From Uranotaenia lowii (Eukaryota; Arthropoda; Insecta; Diptera; Culicidae), in the NCBI RefSeq assembly GCF_029784155.1, contig NC_073692.1, positions 275,571,413 through 275,635,412 of the forward strand: DNA of 64,000 nucleotides, read 5' to 3'. The notes under the pieces are model-generated. The model had not been told where the DNA came from. It saw only the letters and a list, made by a program, of their open reading frames with translations, and did not search any database. Below, in pieces: positions 22,501 to 34,332 of the stretch. The position numbers and the translations under genes are program-made. How positions within the stretch are numbered: position 1 is the first letter of the stretch; every line of letters begins with the position of its first letter.

Positions 22501-23750
22501 ACATGCTAGACAGTTCATTGCGGTTACCTAGTCATGTTTTTGTCCTTCTAGGCAAAGCGAAAAATAAAAAATCATCTGATAGCCTACATAGATCGCTCAG
22601 AACTGATACATATCAGTTATGATCCTAAAGGTTGAAAGTCGTCAAGGGAAAGAAATCAGCATAGAGACGTTCGTTGCTGATAGTCTGCGTCCTTTTTTAC
22701 CTTATCATGTATCGCAAAAGTGTTTCAAATACGGAAGCGTCGTTGTCATGCATGATTGTTTGTATGATTTGGTTGAAGAAAAAAAATTTGACTGCTTTGA
22801 TTTTTTGGCTCTGAATGTCGTCAAGCATGACTTGGTGAAAATGATTGATTTTCGGAAGATTAGTCTTAGCACATGCTGGACAGTTCATTGCGGTTACCTA
22901 GTAATTTTTTGTCCTTCTATGCAAAGCGAAAATTAAAAAAAATCAACTAATAGCCACCACAGATCGCTCAAAACTGATACATATCAGTTGTGATCCTAGA
23001 AGGTAGAACATCATCAAGGAAGGCAATCACTATCGAGACGATCGTTGCTGATAGTCTGCGTCCTTCTTTACCGCATCATGTTTTGCAAGAGAGTTTCAAA
23101 TACAGGAGCGTCGTTGTCATGCATAAGCTTGCCAGATTGCCCGGTTTTATCCGGGTTTGCCCGGATATTTGATGCAAAATTTCGAGAAAGTTTGGTCCGG
23201 CCCGGTTGCCCGGATTTCGTGAAAAAAGTCCGGATATAGCCCGGATTTTTTCACAATTTTCACAAAGTAACCAAAAAAAAATCAAAGTTTTTGAGTAAGT
23301 TTCAGCGAAATCGATTAACGGTATGGAAATTTTCAACGGTTGTTTCAAATAATGTCGCTGATTCACTTTTATAAACCTTTAAATATTTAAGTGTTCCAAA
23401 AAGTTTTTGGAATACTGCCATTACATTAATAAAATATTAATTACATTTTTTTGCATTTTTTCTTTGCTTTTATGTATAATAACACCTAAATTTTGCCCGG
23501 TTTCTGCCTGTTTTTTGAATTTGAAAAATTGAAATCCATGCCCGGATTTTACCAGGTTTTTTTTTTAAAATACCCGGAATTGCTAGGCCCGGATGGGAGT
23601 GGAAAAAATTCTGGCAACCTTAGTCATGCATGATTGTTTTTATGGTTTGAATGGAGAAGAAAAAATTGACTGCTTCGATTCTTTAGCTCAGAATGCAGTA
23701 AACATGGCTCAGTGAAAATGATTGATTTTCGGAACATTGCTTTAAGTTAA
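22500..23750 (+). repeat. Second tandem duplication, unit ~370 bp
   Basis: Unit 1 is ~22500-22868. Unit 2 is ~22868-23123 plus 23623-23750. Shared landmarks are ACAGTTCATTGCGGTTACCTAG, ACTGATACATATCAGTT, GTTGCTGATAGTCTGCGTCC and GAAAATGATTGATTTTCGGAA. Unit 2 carries the 23124-23622 insertion. The 105-aa frame in unit 1 is not kept in unit 2, so it is not treated as a gene. Confidence 0.8.
23124..23622. mobile_element. hAT-like MITE with 8-bp target duplication
   Basis: The ends are TAAGCTTGCCAG and CTGGCAACCTTA, flanked exactly by GTCATGCA at 23116-23123 and 23623-23630. The uninterrupted paralogous unit at ~22747 confirms the empty site. Right terminus TAAGG fits the hAT YARNG pattern. The interior is rich in GCCCGGAT/ATCCGGGC motifs on both sides. 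It is 499 bp with no coding capacity. Confidence 0.9.
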
Positions 23751-23754
23751 GCTT

Positions 23755-24045
23755 ATTCGCCCAATACCCATACTGTGATGGTTTCATACGATTATTAGTC
23801 ATTTACAGCATTTAAAGATAAGCGGAAGCCGCCATCTTGGATTTCAGAAAGGCATCAGCAAGTAAAATCTGACTTCTACTCGTTTAGACCTATCACCAAA
23901 TACCAATATCAGGGGGGTTTCATACGATTTTAAGTCATTTAAAACATTTTAAAGTTAAGCGGTAGCCGCAATCTTGGATTTCAAGATGAAGTCGGACAAC
24001 AGAATTCGACTTCAACTCATTATTTACTCCACCAGTCATTCACAA
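23755..24045 (-). repeat. YY1-dyad satellite, array 4
   Basis: Two minus-strand units: GCCGCCATCTTGGATTTCAG at ~23832 and GCCGCAATCTTGGATTTCAAG at ~23967. They carry the same CAATACCCATA.TGTGATGG and CGACTTCTACTCGTTTAG blocks as the other arrays in reverse. Confidence 0.75.
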
Positions 24046-24714
24046 CCAATCTCTTATTTATTTCAATTAAAAAAGTCTGTCTTCATTTACTGTTCTAATT
24101 ATTAATAATTCGGAAATGAGGAACTCATCCTACGCGTTCGATTGGTTGGGTTGTGGGAGAATCGTCAAATTTTAGCTTTTTCTACCAAAGCATTATAGAT
24201 GTTGGACAACATATTTGATTGGGCTGATGTGTCAAATCTCACAATAAACGATTTATGTTACGTAGTTGTTGGGGATATTGCCTTAAAAAAACTTATTTTT
24301 TATGAAAAAAAACGGTTGTTAATTTTATGCAATGTAATATCGATATCAATTTTGTTTCTGATTTTATCTATTTTTATTTTGTTGATATAAAAATGATTAT
24401 CCCTACTTTAAAACCAAATCGGGAGTTTTCATTGAAAATAATTCTATGTTATTCATAAATTTTCTTCATTACTTCTATCTCTCTATTATTTATATCTCCC
24501 ATCGGCTGGTGCACACTTTTTTCAGACATTATATTGATCATTTTTTTTCCACTTATACTTCGTCAAGTCTGTATTTTGGGAGGCTGCATTCTCCTCCTTC
24601 ATTTTCCGCTACATTGGGCCGAATACTTCTCTTTTGAAAGAAACTCAAGGAATTTTTGTGGATTCATCTATTTTGAATTTAACAAAACTTGATTATTTTT
24701 GTGCCACGCAAAAC
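24046..24714. other. AT-rich DNA, no supported gene
   Basis: A 63-aa plus-strand frame at 24199-24390 has a hydrophobic C-terminus (ILCNVISISILFLILSIFILLI) that could be a membrane segment. No upstream or comparative support is visible, so it is treated as chance. Otherwise nothing was recognised. Confidence 0.4.
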
Positions 24715-24738
24715 GTTTTCACTGACATGTCTGGAACT

Positions 24739-25204
24739 GTATGTATGTATGTATGTATGTTGGTAATCCACCATGGGTGCACGGATTCACCGCAGTTTCT
24801 GCCAAAGTATGGGTTCACATACATTCCTTAGATTATTAGGTTCGACAAATCTCCAATGCAGCGCGCCACCATACCCGGACCCCATGGCTTCGTATGAACT
24901 GTTATGTGGTGAATGTATTGCGTGTGTTGATGTAGGTATATTTTGGAAGATCGAATCAATCAGGTGGGCTAGTTTACTTACAGGTATTCCGGCATCCGTG
25001 TATATACCTGGCCAGCTGGCAACTGATTGAACATTCCAATAATATAGTAAGTTATATAATGAAACACATCTTACCTGTCGGCCCGCTTATGGGATTCGAA
25101 CCCAAAAGTTTTTCTTGCCGATACCGGGAATCGAACCCAGTACGCCTGGCGTACCAATACCAGACTCGCGCCAGCCTATCCACTAGACCACATCGGCGCT
25201 CGGG
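24739..25204 (-). repeat. tRNA-derived SINE, family A, with 24-bp duplication
   Basis: On the minus strand it starts CGAGCGCCGATGTGGTCTAG. The tRNA-like head has a fully pairing 7-bp acceptor stem (GCCGATG with TATCGGC), an A box TGGTCTAGTGGATAGG and a perfect B box GGTTCGATTCC. A second B-box match, GGTTCGAATCC, follows about 35 bp later. The body continues to a (CATA)n tail. It is flanked by a perfect 24-bp direct repeat at 24715-24738 and 25205-25228, showing target-primed insertion and little age. The paralog is at 35956-39566. Confidence 0.92.
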
Positions 25205-25228
25205 GTTTTCACTGACATGTCTGGAACT

Positions 25229-26864
25229 AGCAAAAATTAGTTCTTTAGGCTTTAATGACTCATAGGTAGGCAACACTTTTAGCTTATCAGAGGCAATTTT
25301 GTGGGACTTTTCAGCGATTTACACTTAGTTTTTCGTGAATTCAAAATAAAAAAAATCCTATGAGCCTTGACTTCCCTGATGACCCTTGATCGTAATACCC
25401 AATCATGTGCTTCACTCCACACATGATTTTAGCTTTCTGGACTTTTTTAACAGTGTATGCATACTTTTCCACCACTCATGTACAATACTTGTTAAAAAAA
25501 ATTAACGGTTTGGCCAGCTATCAATTAAGTTATGATGGATTTTGAAGGAAACTGTGAAAGTTATTTTTTTTTCTCTTGCATCGTAAACATCTCAGAAACA
25601 CGTAAGATTGAAATTATAAAAAGGCGGATAGTACTTTTTACAGGAAATGAAATGCTGTCAGAAATTTTTGTGTCCAATAACAAGGAAATTAGCTATCAGT
25701 AAAAGAAAGTGACCCTTTTCTAAATGAACTAAGATTTAAAAAAACAAAGGACGAATGAGGGTGGGCAAGAATTTTTCATCCTCAAATGAGTTTAAGCAAA
25801 TCCATAATTTTGTTTGTATATTTTCTGAAAAAAAAAGTGTCCCAAATACAAACAAACGGCGGATGTTGTGAATTGTTTTTCAAATTGAAATATATAAAAA
25901 GGATATCCCTAGTTTGATTGAAAAATTTCAAATCAATAAAATATCGTTGTTAAACATGCACTTAGAGCTATCTTATCATCTCCTCGTTATTTTTGATAAG
26001 AATAACTCATTAAGATCCATCGAAAGGATTCCGAAATCAGTCGTTCAATATTTAAGTAAGGACACGCGGCTGTCAGTGATGAAATTAATATTAATACGCT
26101 GATTATCTACATCACGTGCGTGGCTATGTGAATGCGGTTAAGCTCGTTTGCATCACCGATCATTCCCAGTAGGTAATCAAACAAGGTGTGCGTTATCATG
26201 AACAAACAATCACCGGACCAAACGAATGTCTCATTCTCACCGAGCATGAAAACCAATCAATTAGGGAGGGCGTCGTAATTAAGCTTTTTTGAATGAATCG
26301 TTGTAACACGCTGACGGAAACGATGACAACTGAAATGAGATGCATTCGGTGGGGATAAGGGTGTGGGAAGATGAATGAGGGCAAGAAAGGGCATCCAAGG
26401 GTTAACGTATTTTATCGGCGAATGTCCCGCAGAAATTACTATCCAATTATTTCCGGTAATTTTGACTCTCGCCGGAAATGCCCCGTTTGATGCACCTTAT
26501 TACGTGTACACATCAACAATTTACATACGCACAGATGCCTTCGCCTGCATGATGGCGATGATTTAATCAAAAGATCAAACGTTGGAAGATGGTTGTGTGA
26601 GTAATTGGAATGCAATTTTTGTGATTGGTTTGGCTGTTTTCAATCGATTTTTTGGATTCGATTAAATGATTTTTATAAAATTTATTCAACTAACGGTTTG
26701 CTATTGAGTAGATACAGCTTTGACACCAAAACATTATATTCTATTTCCAAACTTTTAGGCATTCAAGAAAACAATGTCAGGGACATGCGAGCAAAACGAA
26801 TTAAGTACTCACCAAAGCAAGATGTAGGTAATTTGACGCTGTTATTTTGAAAAACCTGGACAGA
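25229..26864. other. Single-copy DNA, possible regulatory island
   Basis: No gene is supported. 26100-26620 is GC-richer, free of the window's repeats and holds homeodomain-type sites such as TAATTAAGC, plus a CACGTGCG box near 26113. This may be a conserved non-coding element; that is inference only. The rest is AT-rich. Confidence 0.35.
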
Positions 26865-28738
26865 ATTGGCGAAAATGACAAAAAATAACAAAAACAAAAA
26901 CGACAAAAAAGACAAAAATGACAAAAATGACAAAAATGACAAAAATGACAAATATGACAAAAATGACAAAAATGACAAAAATGACAAAAATGACAAAAAT
27001 GACAAAAATGACAAAAATGACAAAAATGACAAAAATGACAAAAATGACAAAAATGACAAAAATGACAAAAATGACAAAAATGACAAAAATGACAAAAATG
27101 ACAAAAATGACAAAAATGACAAAAATGACAAAAATGACAAAAATGACAAAAATGACAAAAATGACAAAAATGACAAAAATGACAAAAATGACAAAAATGA
27201 CAAAAATGACAAAAATGACAAAAATGACAAAAATGACAAAAATGACAAAAATGACAAAAATGACAAAAATGACAAAAATGACAAAAATGACAAAAATGAC
27301 AAAAATGACAAAAATGACAATAAAGACAAAAATGACAAAAATGACAAAAATGACAAAAATTGCAAAAATGACAAAAATGACAAATATTAAAAAAATGACA
27401 AAAATGACAAAAATGACAAAAATGACAAAAATGACAAAAATGACAAAAATGACAAAAATGACAAAAATGACAAAAATGACAAAAATGACAAAAATGACAA
27501 AAATGACAAAAATGACAAAAATGACAAAAATGACAAAAATGACAAAAATGACAAAAATGACAAAAATGACAAAAATGACAAAAATGACAAAAATGACAAA
27601 AATGACAAAAATGACAAAAATGACAAAAATGACAAAAATGACAAAAATGACAAAAATGACAAAAATGACAAAAATGACAAAAATGACAAAAATGACAAAA
27701 ATGACAAAAATGACAAAAATGACAGAAATGACAAAAATGACAAAAATGACAAAAATGACAAAAATGGCAAAAATGACAAAAATGACAAAAATGACAAAAA
27801 TGACAAAAATGACAAAAATGACAAAAATGACAAAAATGACAAAAATGACAAAAATGACAAAAATGACACAAATGACAAAAATGACAAAAATGACAAAAAT
27901 GACAAAAATGACAAAAATGACAAAAATTACAAAAATGACAAAAATGACAATAAAGACAAAAATGACAAAAATGACAAAAATGACAAAAATTGCAAAAATG
28001 ACAAAAATGACAAATATTAAAAAAATGACAAAAATGACAAAAATGACAAAAATGACAAAAATAACAAAAATGACAAAAATGACAAAAATGACAAAAATGA
28101 CAAAAATGACAAAAATGACAAAAATGACAAAAATGACAAAAATGACAAAAATGACAAAAATGACAAAAATGACAAAAATGACAAAAATGACAAAAATGAC
28201 AAAAATGACAAAAATGACAAAAATGACAAAAATGACAAAAATGACAAAAATGACAAAAATGACAAAAATGACAAAAATGACAAAAATGACAAAAATGACA
28301 AAAATGACAAAAATGACAAAAATGACAAAAATGACAAAAATGACAAAAATGACAAAAATGACAAAAATGACAAAAATGACAAAAATGACAAAAATGATAA
28401 AAATGACAAAAATGACAAAAATGACAAAAATGACAAAAATGACATAAATGACAAAAATGACAAAAATGACAGAAATGACAAAAATGACAAAAATGACAAA
28501 AATGACAAAAATGACAAAAATGACAAAAATGACAAAAATGACAAAAATGACAAAAATGACAAAAATGACAAAAATGACAAAAATGACATAATGACAAAAA
28601 TGACAAAAATGACAACAATGACAACAATGACAAAAATGATAAAAATGACAAAAATGGCAAAAATGACAAAAATGATAAAAAATGACAAAAATGACATAAA
28701 TGATAAAAAATGACAAAAATGACAAAAATGACAAAAAA
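26865..28738 (+). repeat. 9-bp minisatellite array (ACAAAAATG)n
   Basis: About 1.87 kb holds roughly 200 nearly identical units. Most variation is single bases (TAAAGAC, TTGCAAA, GGCAAA, GACAGA, GACACA). A variant block with TAAAGAC, TTGCAAA and AAATATTAAA occurs at ~27312-27395 and again exactly 630 bp (70 units) later at ~27942-28025. Units become irregular from ~28590, where 8-, 10- and 12-bp steps appear. Because the period is a multiple of three, five of six frames stay open and give long but meaningless frames (Lys-Met-Thr, Asn-Asp-Lys, His-Phe-Cys, Val-Ile-Phe, Ser-Phe-Leu repeats). Confidence 0.97.
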
Positions 28739-28984
28739 TGTCATAAAAACAGAGTTGACAAAAATTTTAAGAATGACTTTGATGATAGAGTTGTTTTGGG
28801 AAAATGTAGTTTTTCGGAATTTCGGCTTTTTCATTTTAAGCTGGAAAAAATCTACAAAATGGTCTCTTAATTCTATTCGAATGTCTAAAGTCAAACGAGC
28901 ACAGTGAAGATTCGGCAGGAAGTAACTAGAAGGACAGCTAAACGACATCATCATCAACATCACCATCATTATCATCTCCACTAT
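28739..28984. other. Flank of the minisatellite
   Basis: No gene was recognised. It includes a short CATCATCATCAACATCACCATCATTATCATC tract at ~28944-28975, broken into CAT-type triplets. Confidence 0.4.
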
Positions 28985-29925
28985 TTTTGCTACAGCTGAG
29001 GCCTCTTCTTTTTGCCACCCCTAGCTTGAAGACACCGGACTAGATGACGAACAACCGCTTTTAGGAGTTTCAACCGTTCCTGGTATGTATGCAGACTGCA
29101 TCTTTGCTTTACAAAATTATCAGCATCCCTGAGCTGCCTCTTGCTTGGCAGCCAGAACCCAAGATCCTGTCCTGGGGAAACATTTGTAGTTTGCCGGGAG
29201 CGGGAATGCAATCGGATGTTTTAGAAGATGTTCCACTCTGGAGTAAAAGTAGACGAGCCGATGAGGTTGTGGGTGGCAAGTTGCTGAGCGCGAGGTGCGG
29301 ACAACAATGATTACAACATTTGGAGACCGTAATGGCTTTGACCAGGAAAATACTGCTTCCCATCTATGTATTTATACTTGAAGATTCGCAAAAGTGTTTG
29401 CAGCAGCAGTCTCAGCTGTTGGTATCATCAGGACGACCGAGCGTTGTAGCAAAAGGAACCACTTCTCCTCCACCATTCAACAAACTGAACAACCGATTCA
29501 CACAGCCAAGCCATGTCAAAGCAAAGAAACGGCCGAGAATTATTTCAAGTGTAGGAAAGAAGGACTCCTGCTGCCTTGGCAAGGAACATGACTCCGGTTC
29601 TGGCGGACAATTACGTTCCTTGAAATTGTCTGCTGAGCGGTGATTTGATTAGGAAAACTATTAGATTTTATCCGGTGTGGTGATTTGAGCATTGGCTTGT
29701 GCAAGTCAAATCGATACCTTTGTTGAGAAAAAAGTGTAGGCTTTAATTTCATTCAACTTAATATTTAACTCTAATCCGCTCTTGATTGACAATTTGACAA
29801 TATTGGATGTTTGGCGGCTTGTAGCTTTATTCGGGTGCATCCAAATAAAACAATTTCTGCGAGGACCCTCAATGGACTGTTGGATTCTTTAATATTGCAT
29901 AATTACTTTTTTATGGACGCACCCT
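28985..29925 (-). pseudogene. Possible Tc1/mariner-type relic
   Basis: The right border CCATAAAAAAGTAATT/ GGACGCACCCTGTA at ~29900-29925 resembles a Tc1/mariner terminus read inward on the minus strand. At the other end the minus strand encodes LKLLKAVVRHLVRCLQARGGKKK (about 29000-29070), similar in pattern to the C-terminus of Tc1/mariner transposases, which ends in a short helix and ARGG. Frames between are broken and no catalytic motif could be recognised. The stretch is GC-richer than its surroundings, so a host pseudogene or other element is possible. Confidence 0.3.
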
Positions 29926-32233
29926 GTAAGCCCAGGAAAAAAACTCCCTTATCAGACCATGTATGTATGTAAATTAGACACTCCTTGCTTAAAACTGCTG
30001 TATCTCTTTTATTTCACAACCGATTTTTACAAAATTTTTGGTATTGTACACCTCGTAATGTAGCTCATATAGATACTATACGCTTAAAAAATTTCAATTA
30101 ACGTTATTCAAAGTCTAAGAATAAAAATCCGAAAGAACTTGCTTCGTAAAAAAGACTGTTGATAAGCTACGGAATTTTCGAAAAAAATTCACTTAGTGGT
30201 TGGTTATAAGGATATTTTTTTTGGAATTTTTAAAGATCATGACCACAAAAAGTGGAAAAAGTTGTGTAAAAACCATACTTTTCAATCGATAAACCGTCAA
30301 AATTGTTTAAGTCAAACCAGATAAATTTTGAAAAGAGGATTATAAAGTTGACGTAATTTGGCACATTTTTGTATTTTTAATTGCCAAATACGAATCACAA
30401 AGTTTTTTACGAGTTTACAAAGTAGATGTTTTTTTAACTTTTTGTCAACTTCCATTTATCAGATTTTCTTGCAATTAAATTTAACTTTGCACTGCATTTT
30501 CAGTATATTAATATAAGATTTTTTTAGAAAGTTTATTTTCACCAGAAAGCCAATTTTATACCGATTGTTACGAACGTGAACATCCCTAAGTAGTTAGGTC
30601 GATCATCGATCATCGAGCTGCTGATGACGTAGAATGACATTGATGTCAGATGTCAAAGTGAATCACGAGTTGACTTAGCATAATGTGGAAGGCGAGCTAC
30701 TTTCGGAAAGACAAAGTTAAATCAACCAGTTCGATAATTATACAAAAGGGAAAAATAGTATTAAACCCCAATAGTAAGTTCGAAACCGGAATCAAAAGCT
30801 AACATTAAAATTTATGAAAATACCCCTGCTTTGTGTAGATTGGTAATCGGATCTGTATAGTGTAGCAGTTTGACGTGCTTTGACAGTGACATCGGTTGAT
30901 AATAATCGTAAGTTTTTCAAGAAATATCATTTCACGAAACAAATTGTTATACACTCATACGTCTCATGAAGGTTGAGAATCGGATATTTATAACCCATAG
31001 CAGGTTCATGTTCTAGCAAAGGAATATAAAAGAAACTAGAATTGCAAGTCAATAATATTATATAATGTTGAACATAACAGTACAAATGGTTTTCCACAGC
31101 ACGGATACCTACTTGAACAGACTTATTTGTGTGCAAAACTAAAGAATTTTTTTAATTCTGATCCTGTCCAACTGAAAAGATAAGGATCAGGAGACCAAAC
31201 AGGGTAATAATAAGGAAAAGAATCAACAAAAGCAATCAATATGGTATAGGAATTAATTTCAAGATAAGAATCAATATCAGGATAATTTAGAAGATCTGGA
31301 TCATGAATAAGATCAGATTCAGGATCAGGATTGGGTTTAAGCTATAAGGATCTGGTTTGCAGGTCTGGATCAGGTCCATCATCTGATTTTGGATCAAGAT
31401 CTAAACTTAATTCCAGATCAGATTCAGATCAGGATACGGTTATGGGACCGGGCCCGTGCGAGGGACTTATCTATGAGAGGGGGGGTTTCGAAATTAAAAT
31501 TTTGCTAAAAATATGAATATACGAAAAATACACAATAAATAATGAAATGGATTTCTAACATAACTTATTACTCATAGTTATCATACTAACTCAAAAAATA
31601 ATAAATTTCACTGATTAAATAAATCATAACATCTAAAACAATTCACAAGGAAAGTTTCAAATCAATGACTACTTTCGGTAAGTCGTTCATAATTTTTTTA
31701 AAATGATTTTCGTTCTTCTGAACTAGAGATTCGCGTTTTAAAATTTGAAATAATTATTCCCAAAACACAGACTTAAAAAACAAATTTAATTCTAAACTAA
31801 ATGCCAGATCTGGTTAAAAATAAACCATGATTAATTGTTGAGAAAATGCTAATAATTGGTGTTTTTTATTCGTCTTCATTCACATTTTTTTCCTTCATTT
31901 TCAACTGAAGGGTTGATTGACAAATTTCACTGTAGTGTTTTGAATTTGAATGATTAATTTTTTGACCTTGAAATTCGGTAAATTCATTTAATAATTGAAA
32001 GAAACTTTAGTATAAAATTCGGAAAACACATTTGAAAAATAAAATAAAATATAAAGATTTACAAAAGAAGTTTTTTTCATCATTTTTCAATAAACATGTT
32101 ATATCATTTAAAAACTTATTCATATAATTTAATTCATAACCCAAGGGAGAAGAATTTCGGTGTTCATGTTTTAAAAATTGATTTGGTACATTTAAGCGTT
32201 CTGAAGTCAAATCTTTTTTCAAATTTGTACAAA
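29926..32233. other. Mainly AT-rich DNA; GGATCA-rich patch
   Basis: No gene is supported. 30585-30910 begins TGTTACGAACGTGAAC and is GC-richer. That start is LTR-like but no matching end was found. 31155-31450 has many variants of GGATCAGGAT and AAGATCTGGATC, a degenerate short repeat, followed by a GGGACCGGGCCC palindrome at ~31445. Confidence 0.4.
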
Positions 32234-32235
32234 TA

Positions 32236-33240
32236 CAGTACCGTTCACAATTGTATTGAAATTGAAAGCACGCAAACTGTCACTTCAACTTTGAACTTCC
32301 ATATCTTTTTACTCTGATGATATTTTTTTATCAAATTTTCTGCGTTAAATAGATCAACTATCACACTATTAGGCCACAAAATTTGAGCTTTCTGGAGTTT
32401 GTATGGCCTGAGACACAGTAATTCTACGAAAATCGTAATTTTAGGGCTTTTCTCATTCGAACTGCAATATCTCAGAAACTACTTTACATTTTTAACTGTA
32501 ATTTTGCAGAGTGATTGTTGAAACATGAAGCTAGCATGTCAAAAGTTTTTGAAAAGTTCTATCAATGGAATCAAAAGTTACGCGAGGTTCAATGTTTCAA
32601 GCATGAACCTAAAATGCGATTTCTATAGAATTTTGTTCGAATGTTTCCATAGAAAAATCCTATTTTATGATTAACAAACAGTAAATCCATTTCAACCAAA
32701 AAATCAAAACAATATCGTAAGATTCTGTTTTCAAAACACAAACAGATCATTTATTTCATTTTTTCTTTTTTAATTTGCTTTTGCCAGACATTTTTTGACC
32801 GATTTGATGATGGAAATGATATTGTTCTCATGAATCGTCCAAAATTCTATAGAAACCGCATTTTCACGTTCATGCCTGATATATTGTACCTCGCGTAATT
32901 TTTAATCTCATCGATAGAACTGTTCAAAAATTTTATACATGCTAGCCTCATGTTTCAACAATCACTCTGCAAATTTTTAAGAAAAAATGTAGCGTAGATT
33001 CTGAGATATTGCAGTTTGAATGGAAAATGTCCAAAAAGTACGATTTTCGTAGAATTTCTGTATCTCAGGCCACACAAACTCCAGATAGCTCAAAATTTGT
33101 GGTATAACAGTGTGATAGTTCATCTATCTAACGCAGAAAAAATGATCAAAAAATAACATCATAGTAAAAAGTTATGGAAGTTCAAAGTCGAAGTGACAGT
33201 GCGTGTGCTTTCAATTTCTATACAATTATGAACGGTACTG
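32236..33240. mobile_element. Foldback MITE with CAGTACCGTTC ends
   Basis: Ends CAGTACCGTTC and GAACGGTACTG, flanked by TA at 32234-32235 and 33241-33242. The arms (about 32236-32655 and 32820-33240) are inverted copies over more than 400 bp with roughly one change per ten bases. Shared text includes TTGAAAGC..GCAAACTGTCACTTC and GGCC.CA.AAACTCCAG..AGCTCAAA. No open frame spans the element. TA duplication suggests a Tc1/mariner-type helper. Confidence 0.88.
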
Positions 33241-33242
33241 TA

Positions 33243-33422
33243 CATTTAGTTATGGTGATATGGAGTTTTAACATGTGTAAGTTATAAGTGAAATCAATCA
33301 TTGATAACGAATTAACTATCAAACCTACCTTAGTAACTCCGATAGTTTTATTTGAATTTTCAAGCCCCTTATAAAACCAAAACTTGATCTAGTAGCTTGC
33401 TATAAAATTTTAAATGTTACCG
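33243..33422. other. Spacer between two MITEs
   Basis: Short AT-rich stretch with nothing recognised. Confidence 0.4.
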
Positions 33423-34332
33423 CAAACTGGGGGAACTTTGATCACTTTATTCATTTATTTTTGAATATTTTGGAAGGGGTTGCTTTCTCGTAATACCTAA
33501 AAGCTTATAAACACTTACTGAGGTGAGGAGTATAAAACATGATCATTGATTCCAATGAATTCAAACGACATTAATGGTTATAATTAAATGTTTGTTTCAA
33601 AACCAGATTTCGTGTTTCGGGGTAACTTTGATCACTATGGTTTTTACGTACCTCAACATCTTCAAAATTATTGTTTCAGTGCCATTTAGCACAGAAGGTA
33701 TAAACATTAATAACAGTTATTTTTGTTAGGACTGAACTGATTTTTTTCAACGTTTTTTTTTTTTGTCAAACATTAATAATCAAAAAATGGATAACGTTGC
33801 AGCATACATCTAGGGGCAAAAATTATAAATATTTCTCAATTTTTTTTGGCCTTAATAACAAATTGAATTTTGCCTTCATGCCGTTCCCTAGATCCTCGCA
33901 CTGTTCCCATGTTCTTTTTCTCTTCAATTTGAACCGTTTGATAGGGTTTTAGCCATTTTTACTATACGGGCTGTCTCATGGAAAATCACCGTTATTTTAA
34001 TATCCAAAAATTTTCACCAAATGACCTTAAAAATAACACTTAAACTAAACATAAACAAAGAAAAGAGTTGAACTTTCATATTAAACACCCCATGTGATCC
34101 TAAATGCCGAAATTTGTTCAGGAGAGATATTTGTTTGTCGGCCTTCGGAAAACCAGATATTTAAGATTTTAAAATTACATTTTCAGTGGATAATATCAAA
34201 AACCTTCTAATAAAAACCAAATTTAGCTTATTTGTAACTCAATTTATAGGCTTTCAAACGTAGTAAACAGTTTTCAGATATTTTACATTATCTACAAAAT
34301 TTCTTGTTGATCAAAGTTCCCCCAGTTTACGA
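33423..34332. mobile_element. MITE with CAAACTGGGGGAACTTTG ends
   Basis: The left end AAACTGGGGGAACTTTGATC and right end GATCAAAGTTCCCCCAGTTT are perfect inverted repeats of at least 20 bp. An internal variant GGGGTAACTTTGATCAC at ~33618 repeats the terminal motif. Length is about 0.9 kb, without coding capacity. No clear target duplication could be set, so the superfamily stays open. The pieces at 10550-14310 belong to the same family. Confidence 0.8.

Noticed and set aside
22619..22936. 105-aa frame as a host gene
   Set aside because: The frame is not kept in the tandem copy starting at 22868 and shows no domain.
24199..24390. Small membrane protein candidate
   Set aside because: Only a short AT-rich frame with a hydrophobic end; no supporting start context or homology.
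25085..25200. A functional tRNA gene
   Set aside because: The acceptor stem and boxes are good, but the anticodon arm has an oversized loop and the unit continues into a SINE body with target duplications.
26801..28981. Long open frames in the minisatellite (726, 630 and 509 aa)
   Set aside because: They are produced by a 9-bp repeat without stops in five frames and have no non-repeat domain or gene context.
29089..29640. Plus-strand frames as an exon
   Set aside because: Overlapping frames on both strands without splice-consistent ends; the minus strand fits a decayed transposase slightly better.
31155..31450. CRISPR-like array of GGATC repeats
   Set aside because: Repeats are degenerate, irregularly spaced and in an insect-like genome; no fixed repeat-spacer pattern.
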